A stretch of 64,000 nt of DNA from Allobosea sp. (GTDB lineage Bacteria; Pseudomonadota; Alphaproteobacteria; Rhizobiales; Beijerinckiaceae), in assembly GCF_030695125.1 (NCBI RefSeq), contig NZ_JAUYTP010000068.1:62001-126000 (forward strand), read 5' to 3'. The translations under genes were made by a program, and so were the position numbers. Each line of letters opens with the position of its first letter. Positions within the stretch are counted from its first letter, which is position 1. Of the stretch, positions 8,495 to 17,135 are shown piece after piece. The notes under the pieces were generated by a model. It saw only the letters and a program-made list of their open reading frames with translations. It did not search any database and was not told the origin of the DNA.

Positions 8495-8720
8495 GGCTTC
8501 CCTCCCCAGGGATCGTGATCTCGGACGAAGTCGCTTGCGCGATTTTGCGCCCCTTCCCGAGGGAAGAAGCCTGTCTCATACCCTTCGCATCTTAGCATGA
8601 CCGGCTGCAAAGTCCCGGCGCAGGCGCCGGGCTCACATCTTGGTCAACCGAGATCGTTGCCGAGGCAACCAATTTCGTCAAGCCCCGCGCGGCGGGTCTT
8701 TGCCGAAGGATCACCCATGG

Positions 8721-8745
8721 AAAACCGCGCCCATCCGGGCGCGGT
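8721..8745 (-). terminator. Rho-independent terminator after the Kbp-like gene
   Basis: On the minus strand a 9-bp perfect stem ACCGCGCCC / GGGCGCGGT with a 4-base loop runs into TTTT. It lies 26 bases past the stop codon of the BON-LysM gene. Confidence 0.8.
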
Positions 8746-8771
8746 CGGGGAGTGGGTAGGACGGTCGGGAT

Positions 8772-9215
8772 TCAGGCCTGGGGCGGAATGCGCAACACCC
8801 AGCCTGGCAGGATCAGATCGGGGTTCTTCACCGGCGGCGTGTTGGCCTTGACGATCTCGCTGTACTTGGCGCCCTGCCCCTTGCCGTAGTGCTCCTCGGC
8901 GATCTTCCAGAGCGTGTCGCCCTTCTTCACCGTGTAGAACACGGCGGCCGGAACCTCCTTGGTCACGGCCAATTCGGATTCGACCGTCGCCACGCCGATC
9001 GTGTTGCCGAGCGCCAGGATGATCTTCTCCGCCTCTTCGGTGGACACCGCCTTGCCGGAAACCTTGACCTTGTCGCCGTCGATCGAGATCGAGACGTCGG
9101 AGGGCAGGCCGTGGCCGGCGAGTTCCTTCTGCAACTCTTCGGGCGTGGCGGCCTTTGCCGCGCTCGACCCGAAGATCTTCGCTCCGGCTTCCTTGATGAA
9201 ACTGAACAGACCCAT
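8772..9215 (-). CDS. kbp: BON-LysM protein, Kbp/YgaU-like potassium-binding protein
   Basis: A 147-residue protein with a short N-terminal segment, a BON domain (about 25-85) and a C-terminal LysM domain (about 93-145; FYTVKKGDTLWKIAEEHYG and the C-terminal W-V-L-R-I-P-P). Length, domain order and the MGLFSFIKEAGAKIFG start match E. coli Kbp (YgaU), a cytoplasmic K+-binding protein of 149 residues. The ATG at 9215 is preceded by AGGAGG at a good distance; a longer frame upstream lacks any such signal. No signal peptide is present, so despite the LysM domain a cytoplasmic location is likely. It is divergent from the HbpS-like gene. Confidence 0.88.
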   Translation of the reverse strand: MGLFSFIKEAGAKIFGSSAAKAATPEELQKELAGHGLPSDVSISIDGDKVKVSGKAVSTEEAEKIILALGNTIGVATVESELAVTKEVPAAVFYTVKKGDTLWKIAEEHYGKGQGAKYSEIVKANTPPVKNPDLILPGWVLRIPPQA

Positions 9216-9420
9216 GGCATTTCCTCCTGATGGTGGGACTCCCATCAACGACATTCGAGATGATAAGTTCAAGACGGCCGCTGACGATTGGGCCGCTCCT
9301 GCGTCAGGCACGGGCCGATAACGCCCGTTGTCCACAAGCCGGCCGGCGGCAAAGGGGTCTTTCGCCGCCGCGCGCGGGCTGTCACAAGCGCTGATCGACG
9401 ATCCGATCGGAGCTTTCCTG

Positions 9421-9849
9421 ATGCTGACACTCGCCCAGGCCCAGACCATCCTGACCACCGCGCTCGCCCATGCCGATGCAGCGGGGTTCAAGCCTCTCGC
9501 CATCGCCATCCTCGATTCGCGCGGCGCGCCGAAGCTCGTCGCCGCGCAGGATGGCACCAGCCTGAAGCGGGGCGAGATCGCGCTCGGCAAGGCGCATGGC
9601 GTGGTGGCGATGGGCATCGGCTCGCGGGCGCTGCACAAGATGGCGCTGGAGCGCCCCTATTTCGTCGAGGCGGCGACGCATGCGGTCGGCGGCTCGCTCG
9701 TGCCGGTTCCGGGCGGCGTGCTGATTCGCGATGCCGGCGGCGCGCTGCTCGGCGCCATCGGCATCTCCGGCGACACCTCGGACAACGATGAGGCGGCGGC
9801 GCTGGCGGGCATCGCCGCAGCCGGCCTCACCGGCGAAACCGGCGCCTGA
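9421..9849 (+). CDS. GlcG/HbpS family haem-binding-like protein (DUF336)
   Basis: A 142-residue single-domain protein. AHADAAGFKPLAIAILDSRG near the N terminus, ALGKAHGVVAMG, GGVLIRDAGGALLGAIGISG and the C-terminal SDNDEAAALAGI are classic GlcG/HbpS family blocks. Family members bind haem or act as accessory proteins in glycolate, diol or aromatic catabolism, so function is not fixed by sequence. The ATG at 9421 begins the conserved MLTLAQAQ start; the frame remains open upstream but without conservation. It stands alone, divergent from kbp and convergent with the YfhO-like gene. Confidence 0.82.
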   Translation: MLTLAQAQTILTTALAHADAAGFKPLAIAILDSRGAPKLVAAQDGTSLKRGEIALGKAHGVVAMGIGSRALHKMALERPYFVEAATHAVGGSLVPVPGGVLIRDAGGALLGAIGISGDTSDNDEAAALAGIAAAGLTGETGA

Positions 9850-9939
9850 ACGGGCGCCCATCGCGCCACATCGGCGGCGAAAAGCCGCCCCGTCGAGCGC
9901 GCGGATGGTGGCAACCCCCGCGCGCCGCCGCGCGACCTC

Positions 9940-12456
9940 TCAATGGGCCAGCGCCGAGGACACCAGGTCACGCGCGGTTGGCTCCCGGCCCGAAGCGGCC
10001 GGCGTGACCCCCAGCCGCAGCGAATCGCGCACCTGCTGCGAGGGCCGTGCCAGCATCGAGGGCAGCAGCCGCCCGCCCTCGGCCACCAGCGGCTCCTCGG
10101 GCAGCGGCGGCAGCGGCAGGAGATCGTCGCCCTCCTCGATCGCCGGAGAGGGGCTGACCCGCTCGCGGACCTCCGCGAAGGCGCCCTCGATCGGCTTGAA
10201 GCTGAACCGGACCTTGTGCGTGCCGGCCGGCAACTGCACGGCGCGGAACAGCACATTGGCCTTGAGGATCTCGGCGTCGACACCATCGACGGTCGCACGC
10301 CACCAGGGATGCCAGATGTCGTTGAGCACGACGAAACCGGCGGCGGCGGCGGTCACCTCGATCTCGATCTCGGTGTTGTCATAGCGGCTGAGCCTGAGGT
10401 CGGCGCGCACCAGCGCCGGCCCTTCGGGCAGGGCGAGCGGTGGCTCGACCTCGAGCAGAACCGCCTGCTGGGGGTCGACCTCGGGCCATTGCCCGCTCTG
10501 CTTCATGCTCTCGAAATCGGCGAGTTCCCAGCCGCCGACGAACTGCACCCGCGGCAGGGCGCGCGGGTTCTCATAGACATAGCCCTGTTTCGTCCGCGCG
10601 ATCAGCTTGAGATCGCCGTCGCGCAAGGCGTGATCGACCTGTTCGATCGGCACCGGCGAGGCGATGTAGCGCAGCCCCAGCAGGTTCGCGAGGCGGCAGC
10701 GATAGGACGGGAAGAGCGGCGTGAACTTGCGCTGGTCGGGCCCGGCGATGGTGTCGCGCGTGCCGACGGCATCCGAAAAATCCGCCAGCCTCAAGGGGTT
10801 GTAGCCGAGTGTATGGTCGAAGCCATGCACCATGCCGGCATTCGGCCACTCAAAGCCCAGCCCCAGCAGTTCGACCCGGTCTCGCCGCGCCGAGCCGGCG
10901 GGCTGGGCCGTCAACCGCTTCAGCACCTGGACGGTTTCGTTGTGCGTTTCGGGGCGCAAGACGTCATAGATCTCCGGCGCCAGGGCGGTTGATTCGTTGG
11001 GTCCGTTGTTGACCCCGAGATCCGCCGCCACGACACCGGTGACCAGCGCCACCGCCATCAGCGGGCCTAACCCGGCCCGCATGGAGCGAAGCGCGCGAAG
11101 GATGGCGAGGGCGGCGGCGAACCACAGGGCCGCGAACGCCAGAGGCTTGATCACGAGGGCAACCCGGCCGTTCTCGACCGAAACCAGCAGAACCAGCGCC
11201 GCGAGAGCCGCGAAGGCGCCGCCGGCCCAGACCAGATCGCGCCGCGTCAGCCGGAACTCGGCTTCGGTAAACAGACGGTGCAGCATGTAACCCGCCAGCA
11301 CGGCTCCCAGCGCGCCAATCAGGAAGGTGGCATCGGCGGGTCGGCGAAAGGCGCTGACACCCGGCAGATAGTGATAGAAGAGCGAGAAGGCGGGCGTGTA
11401 ACGGCCGATCGCGAACAGCACCATCAGCGCAAACAGGATGGTGAGACTGCGGATGCCACGGTCCCACAGCCAGCCCCGGCTCAGGCCCGGAACGATCAGC
11501 AGAAGCGCTGGAAGCGCGCCAAAATAGACCTGCCCCATGTTCTGGGACAGGAACAACTCCTTGGCGTTCCAACTCGGGCTGTAGGGCCCCCAGAAATCAA
11601 CCTGCGGATCCTGCGCGCCGAAGAGATCGGCAACGAAGGCGGTCAGCAGCGAAGCCGGATGCAGCGACCCCCGCCCTGCCTCGACCAGATCGACGGCGGG
11701 GCGGGTCGTCGCCTCGGCGAAGAGCCAGGTCCAGAGCAAGGGCAGCGCCACGACGCCGAGGCCGACCACCGTCGCCACGGCACCCGGCAGGAGGCTGGCG
11801 CGCAGCGCCGGCCAGCCGCCGGACAGCCAGTGCGCTACGACCACGCCGATCAGGATGTAGGCCCCGAGCAGTGCGACCTGATCGGGCTCGACCATCATCA
11901 GGCCGGCGGCGAAGCCCGCCACGGCCCCGGCCACGAGCGAACCGCGCTCCAGCATCCGCAGGGTCAGCCACAGGGCGATGGCGAAGAAGGCGAGGCTCGC
12001 GATCTGGCCGACATGCTGCACCCGCCACGCAGCAGACGCGCCGAAGGCGAAGACGATCGCCGCCAGCAACCCGCCGGCGGGATGCCAGTTGCGGTCGCGG
12101 AAGATCATCATCAGGGCGAGCCCGCCCGCCAGCAGATGGGCGAGCACATAGGCGTCGACGGCGCGGAAGCTCGGCGAGGGAACGAGCGCCGCGAGAAGGA
12201 TGGCGGGCGAGAAGATCAGGGACTGGGGGTCTGCAACCTGCGGCGAGCCGCCGAAGACGTTATGCGTCCAGAACGGCGACTGCCCCGAATGCAGCGCCTG
12301 CGCCAGGAACTGGATCTGCGCCTGGAAATGCGCCTTGGCGTCGAACGGAATCGTCACCGCGCCCGACAGCCAGGGCCAGCACAGCACCGCCCAGACACAG
12401 ATGAAGGCCATGGCCGCCAGCCCGTAGCCGGCGACTTTCTTCGCATGTGCGTCCAA
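9940..12456 (-). CDS. YfhO-like polytopic membrane protein
   Basis: An 838-residue inner-membrane protein with about 12-14 hydrophobic helices in the first 500 residues and a large soluble C-terminal part. GT-C-like features are visible: an early loop AKAHFQAQIQFLAQALHSGQ between the first helices, FWTHNVFGGSPQVADPQSLI, and a late IWHPWWRATVDG motif that is typical of YfhO family C-terminal domains. YfhO proteins of Firmicutes are linked to glycosylation of lipoteichoic acid; in Proteobacteria the role is not established. A proline/glutamate-rich stretch (around residues 765-790) precedes the C terminus. The gene is monocistronic. Confidence 0.75.
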   Translation of the reverse strand: MDAHAKKVAGYGLAAMAFICVWAVLCWPWLSGAVTIPFDAKAHFQAQIQFLAQALHSGQSPFWTHNVFGGSPQVADPQSLIFSPAILLAALVPSPSFRAVDAYVLAHLLAGGLALMMIFRDRNWHPAGGLLAAIVFAFGASAAWRVQHVGQIASLAFFAIALWLTLRMLERGSLVAGAVAGFAAGLMMVEPDQVALLGAYILIGVVVAHWLSGGWPALRASLLPGAVATVVGLGVVALPLLWTWLFAEATTRPAVDLVEAGRGSLHPASLLTAFVADLFGAQDPQVDFWGPYSPSWNAKELFLSQNMGQVYFGALPALLLIVPGLSRGWLWDRGIRSLTILFALMVLFAIGRYTPAFSLFYHYLPGVSAFRRPADATFLIGALGAVLAGYMLHRLFTEAEFRLTRRDLVWAGGAFAALAALVLLVSVENGRVALVIKPLAFAALWFAAALAILRALRSMRAGLGPLMAVALVTGVVAADLGVNNGPNESTALAPEIYDVLRPETHNETVQVLKRLTAQPAGSARRDRVELLGLGFEWPNAGMVHGFDHTLGYNPLRLADFSDAVGTRDTIAGPDQRKFTPLFPSYRCRLANLLGLRYIASPVPIEQVDHALRDGDLKLIARTKQGYVYENPRALPRVQFVGGWELADFESMKQSGQWPEVDPQQAVLLEVEPPLALPEGPALVRADLRLSRYDNTEIEIEVTAAAAGFVVLNDIWHPWWRATVDGVDAEILKANVLFRAVQLPAGTHKVRFSFKPIEGAFAEVRERVSPSPAIEEGDDLLPLPPLPEEPLVAEGGRLLPSMLARPSQQVRDSLRLGVTPAASGREPTARDLVSSALAH

Positions 12457-12626
12457 CGGACCCCCCGGTCCCCTATCGGCCTGGACGACTCCGGGAAGAG
12501 AGCCCGCCTCCAGCCTGTCAGTGGCACGACCTTTGGCGGCTGGCAGGTGAACTGAAACTGAATGAAATCACGCAAAGGTGATCCCGCCGCCAACACCCTC
12601 AAGAAGGGGTTACCGCAATCGGCGAC

Positions 12627-13862
12627 TCAGCGCGCCTGCGCCAGCCACTGCGCCAGCACGCGCCGCTCCTCGGCCGTCATCCCCGAGAGGTTGTTGGGCG
12701 GCATCGCATGGGTCATCACAGCCTGGACGCGGATGGCGCGGGCATGGGCCGCGATCGTCTCCGGCTCGTGCAGGAGGACGCCCTTGGGCGGAATCTGGAT
12801 GCCGGGCCAGGTGGGCTCGGGCGCATGGCACATCGCGCAGCGGCCGGTGACGATGTTGGCGACCGCCTCGGGCGGTGGCTGCAGGCCAGCGAGCATGACC
12901 GGCTTGGCCGCCAGCAGCGGCGTGAGGCCCAGCCGCTCGCGCCCGCCGGGCGAGGACGCCATCGCCACCCAGAAGGCGAGCCAGAGCGCCACCAGCGCGA
13001 CCGCCCAGGTCCACCACGGCGAGCGCGCATGGTCGGCATGGCGGATGTTGAAGAAATGCCGGATCAACGCGCCCGCCACGATGATGAGCGCCACCAGAAC
13101 CGGGATCACCGCCGAATTGGCATAGGTCACGGGATAGTGGTTCGACAGCATCAGGAACAGCACCGGCAGGGTGATGTAGTTGTTGTGCAGCGAGCGCTGC
13201 TTGGCCGCCTTGCCGTATTTCGGGTCCGGCTTCTCGCCCGCCGTCAGCGCCGCGATGACCTTCCGCTGGCCGGGCATGATGTTGAAGAAGACATTGGCGG
13301 TCATGATCGTCGCCATCAGCGCGCCGGTGTGGATCAGCGCGCCGCGCCCGGAGAAGACCGAGGCAAACGCCCAGCTCGCGGCAACCACATAGGAAAAACC
13401 GAGCAGGCCGAGCACGACGTCGTTGCGCCCGAGCGGGGAGCGGCAGAGCCAGTCGTAGAACAGCCAGCCGAAGACCAGCGCCGCGATGCCGATGGCGCCC
13501 GCCACCGGGGGCGAGAGCTGCATCACCGCCGGGTCGATCAGGTAGAGCTCGGACTGCGCGTAATAGACCCAGACCAGCAGGAAGAAGCCCGAGATCCAGG
13601 TCCAGTAGGCCTGCCATTTGTGCCAGGTCAGCTCGGCCGGCATCACGGCGGGCGCGACGAGGTATTTGCGCATCTCGTAGAAGCCGCCGCCATGGACCTG
13701 CCAGGCGCGCCCGCCCTCGCCCGGCGGGATGTCGGCCGCGGGACGCAAGGACGCGTCGAGATGGATGAAGAAGAAGGACGAGCCGATCCAGGCGATCGCC
13801 GTGATCACATGCAGCCAGCGCAGCAGCATGCCGCCCCATTCCATCAGATAGGCGTCGAGCAT
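12627..13862 (-). CDS. puuD: urate hydroxylase PuuD (membrane urate oxidase with cytochrome c domain)
   Basis: A 411-residue protein with an N-terminal membrane domain of about eight helices and a C-terminal cytochrome c domain carrying CAMCH (342-346) and a distal methionine in THAMPPNN. The start MLDAYLMEWGGMLLRWLHVITAIAWIG-type sequence and WHKWQAYWTWISGF are typical of PuuD, which oxidises urate to 5-hydroxyisourate and passes electrons through its own cytochrome to the respiratory chain instead of oxygen. It is divergent from uraH and puuE-uraD, which act on its product, separated by 268 bases that contain a palindromic repeat. Confidence 0.92.
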   Translation of the reverse strand: MLDAYLMEWGGMLLRWLHVITAIAWIGSSFFFIHLDASLRPAADIPPGEGGRAWQVHGGGFYEMRKYLVAPAVMPAELTWHKWQAYWTWISGFFLLVWVYYAQSELYLIDPAVMQLSPPVAGAIGIAALVFGWLFYDWLCRSPLGRNDVVLGLLGFSYVVAASWAFASVFSGRGALIHTGALMATIMTANVFFNIMPGQRKVIAALTAGEKPDPKYGKAAKQRSLHNNYITLPVLFLMLSNHYPVTYANSAVIPVLVALIIVAGALIRHFFNIRHADHARSPWWTWAVALVALWLAFWVAMASSPGGRERLGLTPLLAAKPVMLAGLQPPPEAVANIVTGRCAMCHAPEPTWPGIQIPPKGVLLHEPETIAAHARAIRVQAVMTHAMPPNNLSGMTAEERRVLAQWLAQAR

Positions 13863-13986
13863 CGCGGCGGGGCTTCCCTTCAGGCGCAGGGGCGATGGAC
13901 TTCGCCGGAGCGCAGGTTACGGTTGGGCGACGGCGACAGGCAAGCTTGTGCAGACCGAAACCGCTGATCGGCCGGCCAACTCCCAC

Positions 13987-14100
13987 AGCCCTCATCCTGA
14001 GGAGCCGCAAAGCGGCGTCTCGAAGGATGCTCCAGGGGGCTCCGGAGATGGCTGGAACATCCTTCGAGACGCGCCTGCGGCGCTCCTCAGGATGAGGGCT
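13987..14100. repeat. palindromic intergenic repeat, family A copy 1
   Basis: A 114-bp element bounded by a perfect 19-base inverted repeat AGCCCTCATCCTGAGGAGC (13987-14005 and 14082-14100), with a nested perfect 15-base pair GCGTCTCGAAGGATG (14015-14029 and 14058-14072). A second copy with the same arms is at 52914-53031. It lies between the divergent puuD and uraH genes. Confidence 0.9.
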
Positions 14101-14130
14101 GCGGGTTGAACACAGATTCAGGGGACCGGC

Positions 14131-14484
14131 ATGGCGGGACTGACGACACATATCCTCGACACCCATGGCGGTGTCCCCGCCGCTGGCGTGGCGATCACGC
14201 TGCGCCGCATCACCGACGGCCAGGCGCAAACGCTGGCAACCACCGTGACCAATGCCGATGGCCGAACCGACGCGCCCTTGCTGACGCCGGAGGCGACGCA
14301 GCCCGGCCTCTACGAGATCGACTTCGCCATCGGCCCCTATTTCCGCGGCCGCGGCGTCGCCCTGCCCGACCCCGCCTTCCTCGAGACCGTCACGGTGCGC
14401 TTCGGCATCGCCGACACCAGCCGACACTGGCATGTACCGCTCAACTGCTCGCCCTACGGCTACACGACCTATCGCGGGAGCTGA
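14131..14484 (+). CDS. uraH: 5-hydroxyisourate hydrolase (transthyretin-like)
   Basis: A 117-residue transthyretin-like protein with the N-terminal THILDTHGGVPAAGV block, the central arginine in TLRRITDG, and the C-terminal signature YRGS (114-117) that distinguishes the hydrolase from true transthyretins. It converts 5-hydroxyisourate, the PuuD product, to OHCU. It is followed after 154 bases by puuE-uraD on the same strand; a palindromic repeat lies in that gap. Start at 14131 fits the family length exactly. Confidence 0.93.
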   Translation: MAGLTTHILDTHGGVPAAGVAITLRRITDGQAQTLATTVTNADGRTDAPLLTPEATQPGLYEIDFAIGPYFRGRGVALPDPAFLETVTVRFGIADTSRHWHVPLNCSPYGYTTYRGS

Positions 14485-14492
14485 CAGCCGTC

Positions 14493-14567
14493 GTCATGCT
14501 CGGGCTTGACGCGAGCATCTCGGGCCAGAGCTTCTCGGGTCTGCGCTTCGCTCCGCCCGAGAATGAC
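14493..14567. repeat. palindromic intergenic repeat, family B copy 1
   Basis: A 75-bp element that starts GTCATGCTCGGGC and ends GCCCGAGAATGAC, made of two adjacent imperfect hairpins. It lies between uraH and puuE-uraD. Copies 2, 3 and 4 are at 16063, 44672 and 56878; copy 3 has the same orientation. Confidence 0.88.
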
Positions 14568-14638
14568 GGCCCGTAACTTGCCTTCACCGTCAGACGCTTA
14601 TCTCTCTCAGCTGAATCACTTTGCGAGCGCCGTCCGCC

Positions 14639-16057
14639 ATGACCGACACTGCCTATCCGCGCGATCTCGAAGGCTATGGCCGCACCCCGCCGCATCCGCG
14701 CTGGCCGGGCAAGGCCCGCATCGCCGTGCAGTTCGTGATCAATTACGAGGAGGGCGGCGAGAACAACATCCTGCATGGGGACGCTGCCTCCGAGGCCTTT
14801 CTCTCCGAGATCGTCGGCGCCGCGCCCTGGCCCGGCCAGCGCCACATGAACATGGAGTCGATATACGAATACGGCTCGCGCGCCGGCTACTGGCGGCTCT
14901 GGCGGATGTTCACCGAGAGGAACATGCCGGTGACCGTCTTCGCCATCGCCAGCGCGCTCAAACGCTATCCCGAGATCGCGTCCTCGATGCAGGAGGCCGG
15001 CTGGGAGATCGCCACCCATGGCCTGAAATGGATCGACTACCGCGACGTGCCCGCCGAGAAGGAGCGCGCCGACATTCTCGAGGCCATCGCCATCCAGCGC
15101 GAGATCACCGGCGAGCGCCCGCTCGGCTTCTATCAGGGCCGCTCCTCGGAGCGCACGACGCCGCTGATGATGGACGAAGGCGGCTTCCTCTACACCGCCG
15201 ACAGCTATGCCGACGAGCTGCCCTATTGGCTCGAGGGCCCGAAGGGCCCGCAACTCGCCGTGCCCTACACGCTCGATGCCAACGACATGCGCTTCGCCAC
15301 GCCGCAGGGCTTCAACAGCGGCGACCAGTTCTTCGCCTATCTCAGGGACTCCTTCGACCTGCTCTATGCCGAGGGCGAGAGCGCGCCGAAGATGATGTCG
15401 ATCGGCCTGCATTGCCGCCTCGTGGGGCGGCCGGGCCGGGCCGCGGCGCTGGCGCGCTTCCTCGACCATGTGCAAGGCCATGACGATGTCTGGGTCGCGA
15501 CGCGGCTCGACATCGCCCGCCACTGGGTCCGCCACCACCCGCCGGCCAGTGGCTATCGCCCGTCTGCCGTGCCCAAGGCGCTCTTCGTCGAGGTCTTCGG
15601 GCGGATCTGGGAGAATGCGCCCTGGATCGCCGAAGCCGCGTTTGAGGCCGGCATCACCCCCGCCCATGACGACGCGGAGACCCTGCACGCGGCGATGGTG
15701 AAGGTGATGCGTGCCGCCCCGCGCGACAGGCTGAAGGCGCTGCTGCTTGGCCACCCCGACCTCGCCGGCAAGCTCGCGGCGGCCGGCGAGATGACGGAAG
15801 AATCGATCGGCGAGCAGGCCTCCGCCGGGCTCGACCGCCTCGCGCCCAGCGAGCGCGCCCGCTTTACCGAAGCCAACGACGCCTACAAGGCGCGCTTCGG
15901 CATCCCCTTCATCATGGCGGTAGCCGGCGCCAGCAAGGACGCGATCCTGGCGGCCTTCGAAACGCGGCTGCAGAGCACACGGGAGGTCGAGTTCGAGACG
16001 GCGCTGGGACAGGTCGAGCGGATCTCGCTGCTGCGGCTGAAGGAGATCATGCGCTGA
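14639..16057 (+). CDS. puuE-uraD: fused PuuE allantoinase and OHCU decarboxylase (UraD)
   Basis: A 472-residue two-domain protein. Residues 1-300 are a PuuE-type polysaccharide-deacetylase-fold allantoinase (YGRTPPHPRWPGKARIAVQF, NYEEGGENN, the GWEIATHGLKWIDYRDV block). Residues about 310-472 are a complete OHCU decarboxylase, with His372 in GHPDLAG, EQASAGLD and FGIPFIMAVAG. UraD acts on the UraH product to give S-allantoin and PuuE opens allantoin to allantoate, so one polypeptide carries two consecutive steps. The ATG at 14639 is preferred to an upstream TTG at 14621. A similar fusion is known in other Proteobacteria. Confidence 0.92.
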   Translation: MTDTAYPRDLEGYGRTPPHPRWPGKARIAVQFVINYEEGGENNILHGDAASEAFLSEIVGAAPWPGQRHMNMESIYEYGSRAGYWRLWRMFTERNMPVTVFAIASALKRYPEIASSMQEAGWEIATHGLKWIDYRDVPAEKERADILEAIAIQREITGERPLGFYQGRSSERTTPLMMDEGGFLYTADSYADELPYWLEGPKGPQLAVPYTLDANDMRFATPQGFNSGDQFFAYLRDSFDLLYAEGESAPKMMSIGLHCRLVGRPGRAAALARFLDHVQGHDDVWVATRLDIARHWVRHHPPASGYRPSAVPKALFVEVFGRIWENAPWIAEAAFEAGITPAHDDAETLHAAMVKVMRAAPRDRLKALLLGHPDLAGKLAAAGEMTEESIGEQASAGLDRLAPSERARFTEANDAYKARFGIPFIMAVAGASKDAILAAFETRLQSTREVEFETALGQVERISLLRLKEIMR

Positions 16058-16062
16058 AAGCC

Positions 16063-16153
16063 GTCATTCTCGGGCGGAGCGAAGCGAAGACCCGAGAATC
16101 TCTGGCAGGATCATCTCCGGCCTGAGATGCTCGGGTCTTCGCCCGAGCATGAC
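16063..16153. repeat. palindromic intergenic repeat, family B copy 2
   Basis: A 91-bp element beginning GTCATTCTCGGGC and ending GCCCGAGCATGAC; it is in the opposite orientation to copies 1 and 3 and carries an extra central stretch. It fills the space between the convergent puuE-uraD and SDR genes, starting five bases after the stop, so it may also act as a transcription-ending hairpin. Confidence 0.88.
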
Positions 16154-16161
16154 GCGCGAAC

Positions 16162-16923
16162 TTACAACCCGCTCACCAGATGCCCGCCATCGACCGCGAC
16201 CACCGCCCCGGTCATGTGGCGCCCGGCATCCGAGCAGAGCAGCAGCAGCGGCCCGTCGAGATCGGCGGGGTCGCCGATGCGGCGGCTGGGGATGCGCTTG
16301 GTCAGCGCCTCACCGGCCTCGCTGTCGAAGAAATCGCGGTTGATATCGGTGACGATGTAGCCCGGCGCGAGCGCGTTGACCCGGATGCCGTGGCGTGCCC
16401 ATTCCAGCGCCAGCCCCTTGGTCATCTGGATCAGCCCGGCCTTGGAGACGGCATAGGGCACGACGCGAGTCATCACCCGCTCGCCCAGGATCGAGGCGAT
16501 GTTGACGATCGCCCCGCCTTTCTTACCCTCGATCATGACCTGCGCCGCCGCCTGCGCCGCGAAGAAGCAGCCCTTCAGGTTGACGTCGAGCTGCGCGTCC
16601 CATTGCGCCTCGGTGACCGAGATCGCGGCTTCCGTCTCGCCGATGCCAGCATTGTTGACGAGCACGTCGAGCCCGCCGAGCAGCCGCGCCGCCTCCGCCA
16701 CGCCCGCCTGGATCGAGGGCACCGAGGCGACGTCGAGCACCAGCGGCATCACCTTGCCCGGCAGCATGGCACAGGCCTGCGCCAGTTCCTCCAGCCGCTC
16801 GACCCGGCGCGCGGCGGCGACGACATGCGCACCCTGCCCCGCCAGCAGCCGCACGAAATGCGCACCGAGCCCCGACGAGGCGCCGGTCACCAGCACACGC
16901 TTGCCCTTCAGATCCTCGACCAT
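16162..16923 (-). CDS. short-chain dehydrogenase/reductase (SDR)
   Basis: A 253-residue classical SDR. The nucleotide-binding motif TGASSGLG is at 13-20, NNAG at 90-93, and the catalytic set Ser144, Tyr157 and Lys161 (YAVSK) is complete. The arginines after the second strand (AARRVERLEEL) suggest a preference for NADP(H), which is a family-based inference. The ATG at 16923 follows GAAGAGGG. The gene stands alone between two palindromic repeats; its substrate cannot be told from the sequence or context. Confidence 0.9.
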   Translation of the reverse strand: MVEDLKGKRVLVTGASSGLGAHFVRLLAGQGAHVVAAARRVERLEELAQACAMLPGKVMPLVLDVASVPSIQAGVAEAARLLGGLDVLVNNAGIGETEAAISVTEAQWDAQLDVNLKGCFFAAQAAAQVMIEGKKGGAIVNIASILGERVMTRVVPYAVSKAGLIQMTKGLALEWARHGIRVNALAPGYIVTDINRDFFDSEAGEALTKRIPSRRIGDPADLDGPLLLLCSDAGRHMTGAVVAVDGGHLVSGL

Positions 16924-17021
16924 GCCGACCCTCTTCTCGTTTGTGCGGAGGGGACACCGGGAGGAGTACCGGGTCAATCGCTCAAGCAGTTGACGCTCGG
17001 ACCCTTCAGAACCCTGACGCC

Positions 17022-17114
17022 GTCATCCCGGGCGGAGCGAAGCGCAGACCCGGGATCCATGCCTGAAGCGTTCCGGAATGGATCCCGGGTCTCCCTGCGT
17101 TCGCCCGGGATGAC
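17022..17114. repeat. palindromic intergenic repeat, family C copy 1
   Basis: A 93-bp element starting GTCATCCCGGGC and ending GCCCGGGATGAC, with two internal GGGATCCAT/ATGGATCCC arms. It resembles family B with CCCGGG in place of CTCGGG. A related copy is at 47807-47911. Confidence 0.88.
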
Positions 17115-17135
17115 TCGCGATGGTAACAGGACGGC

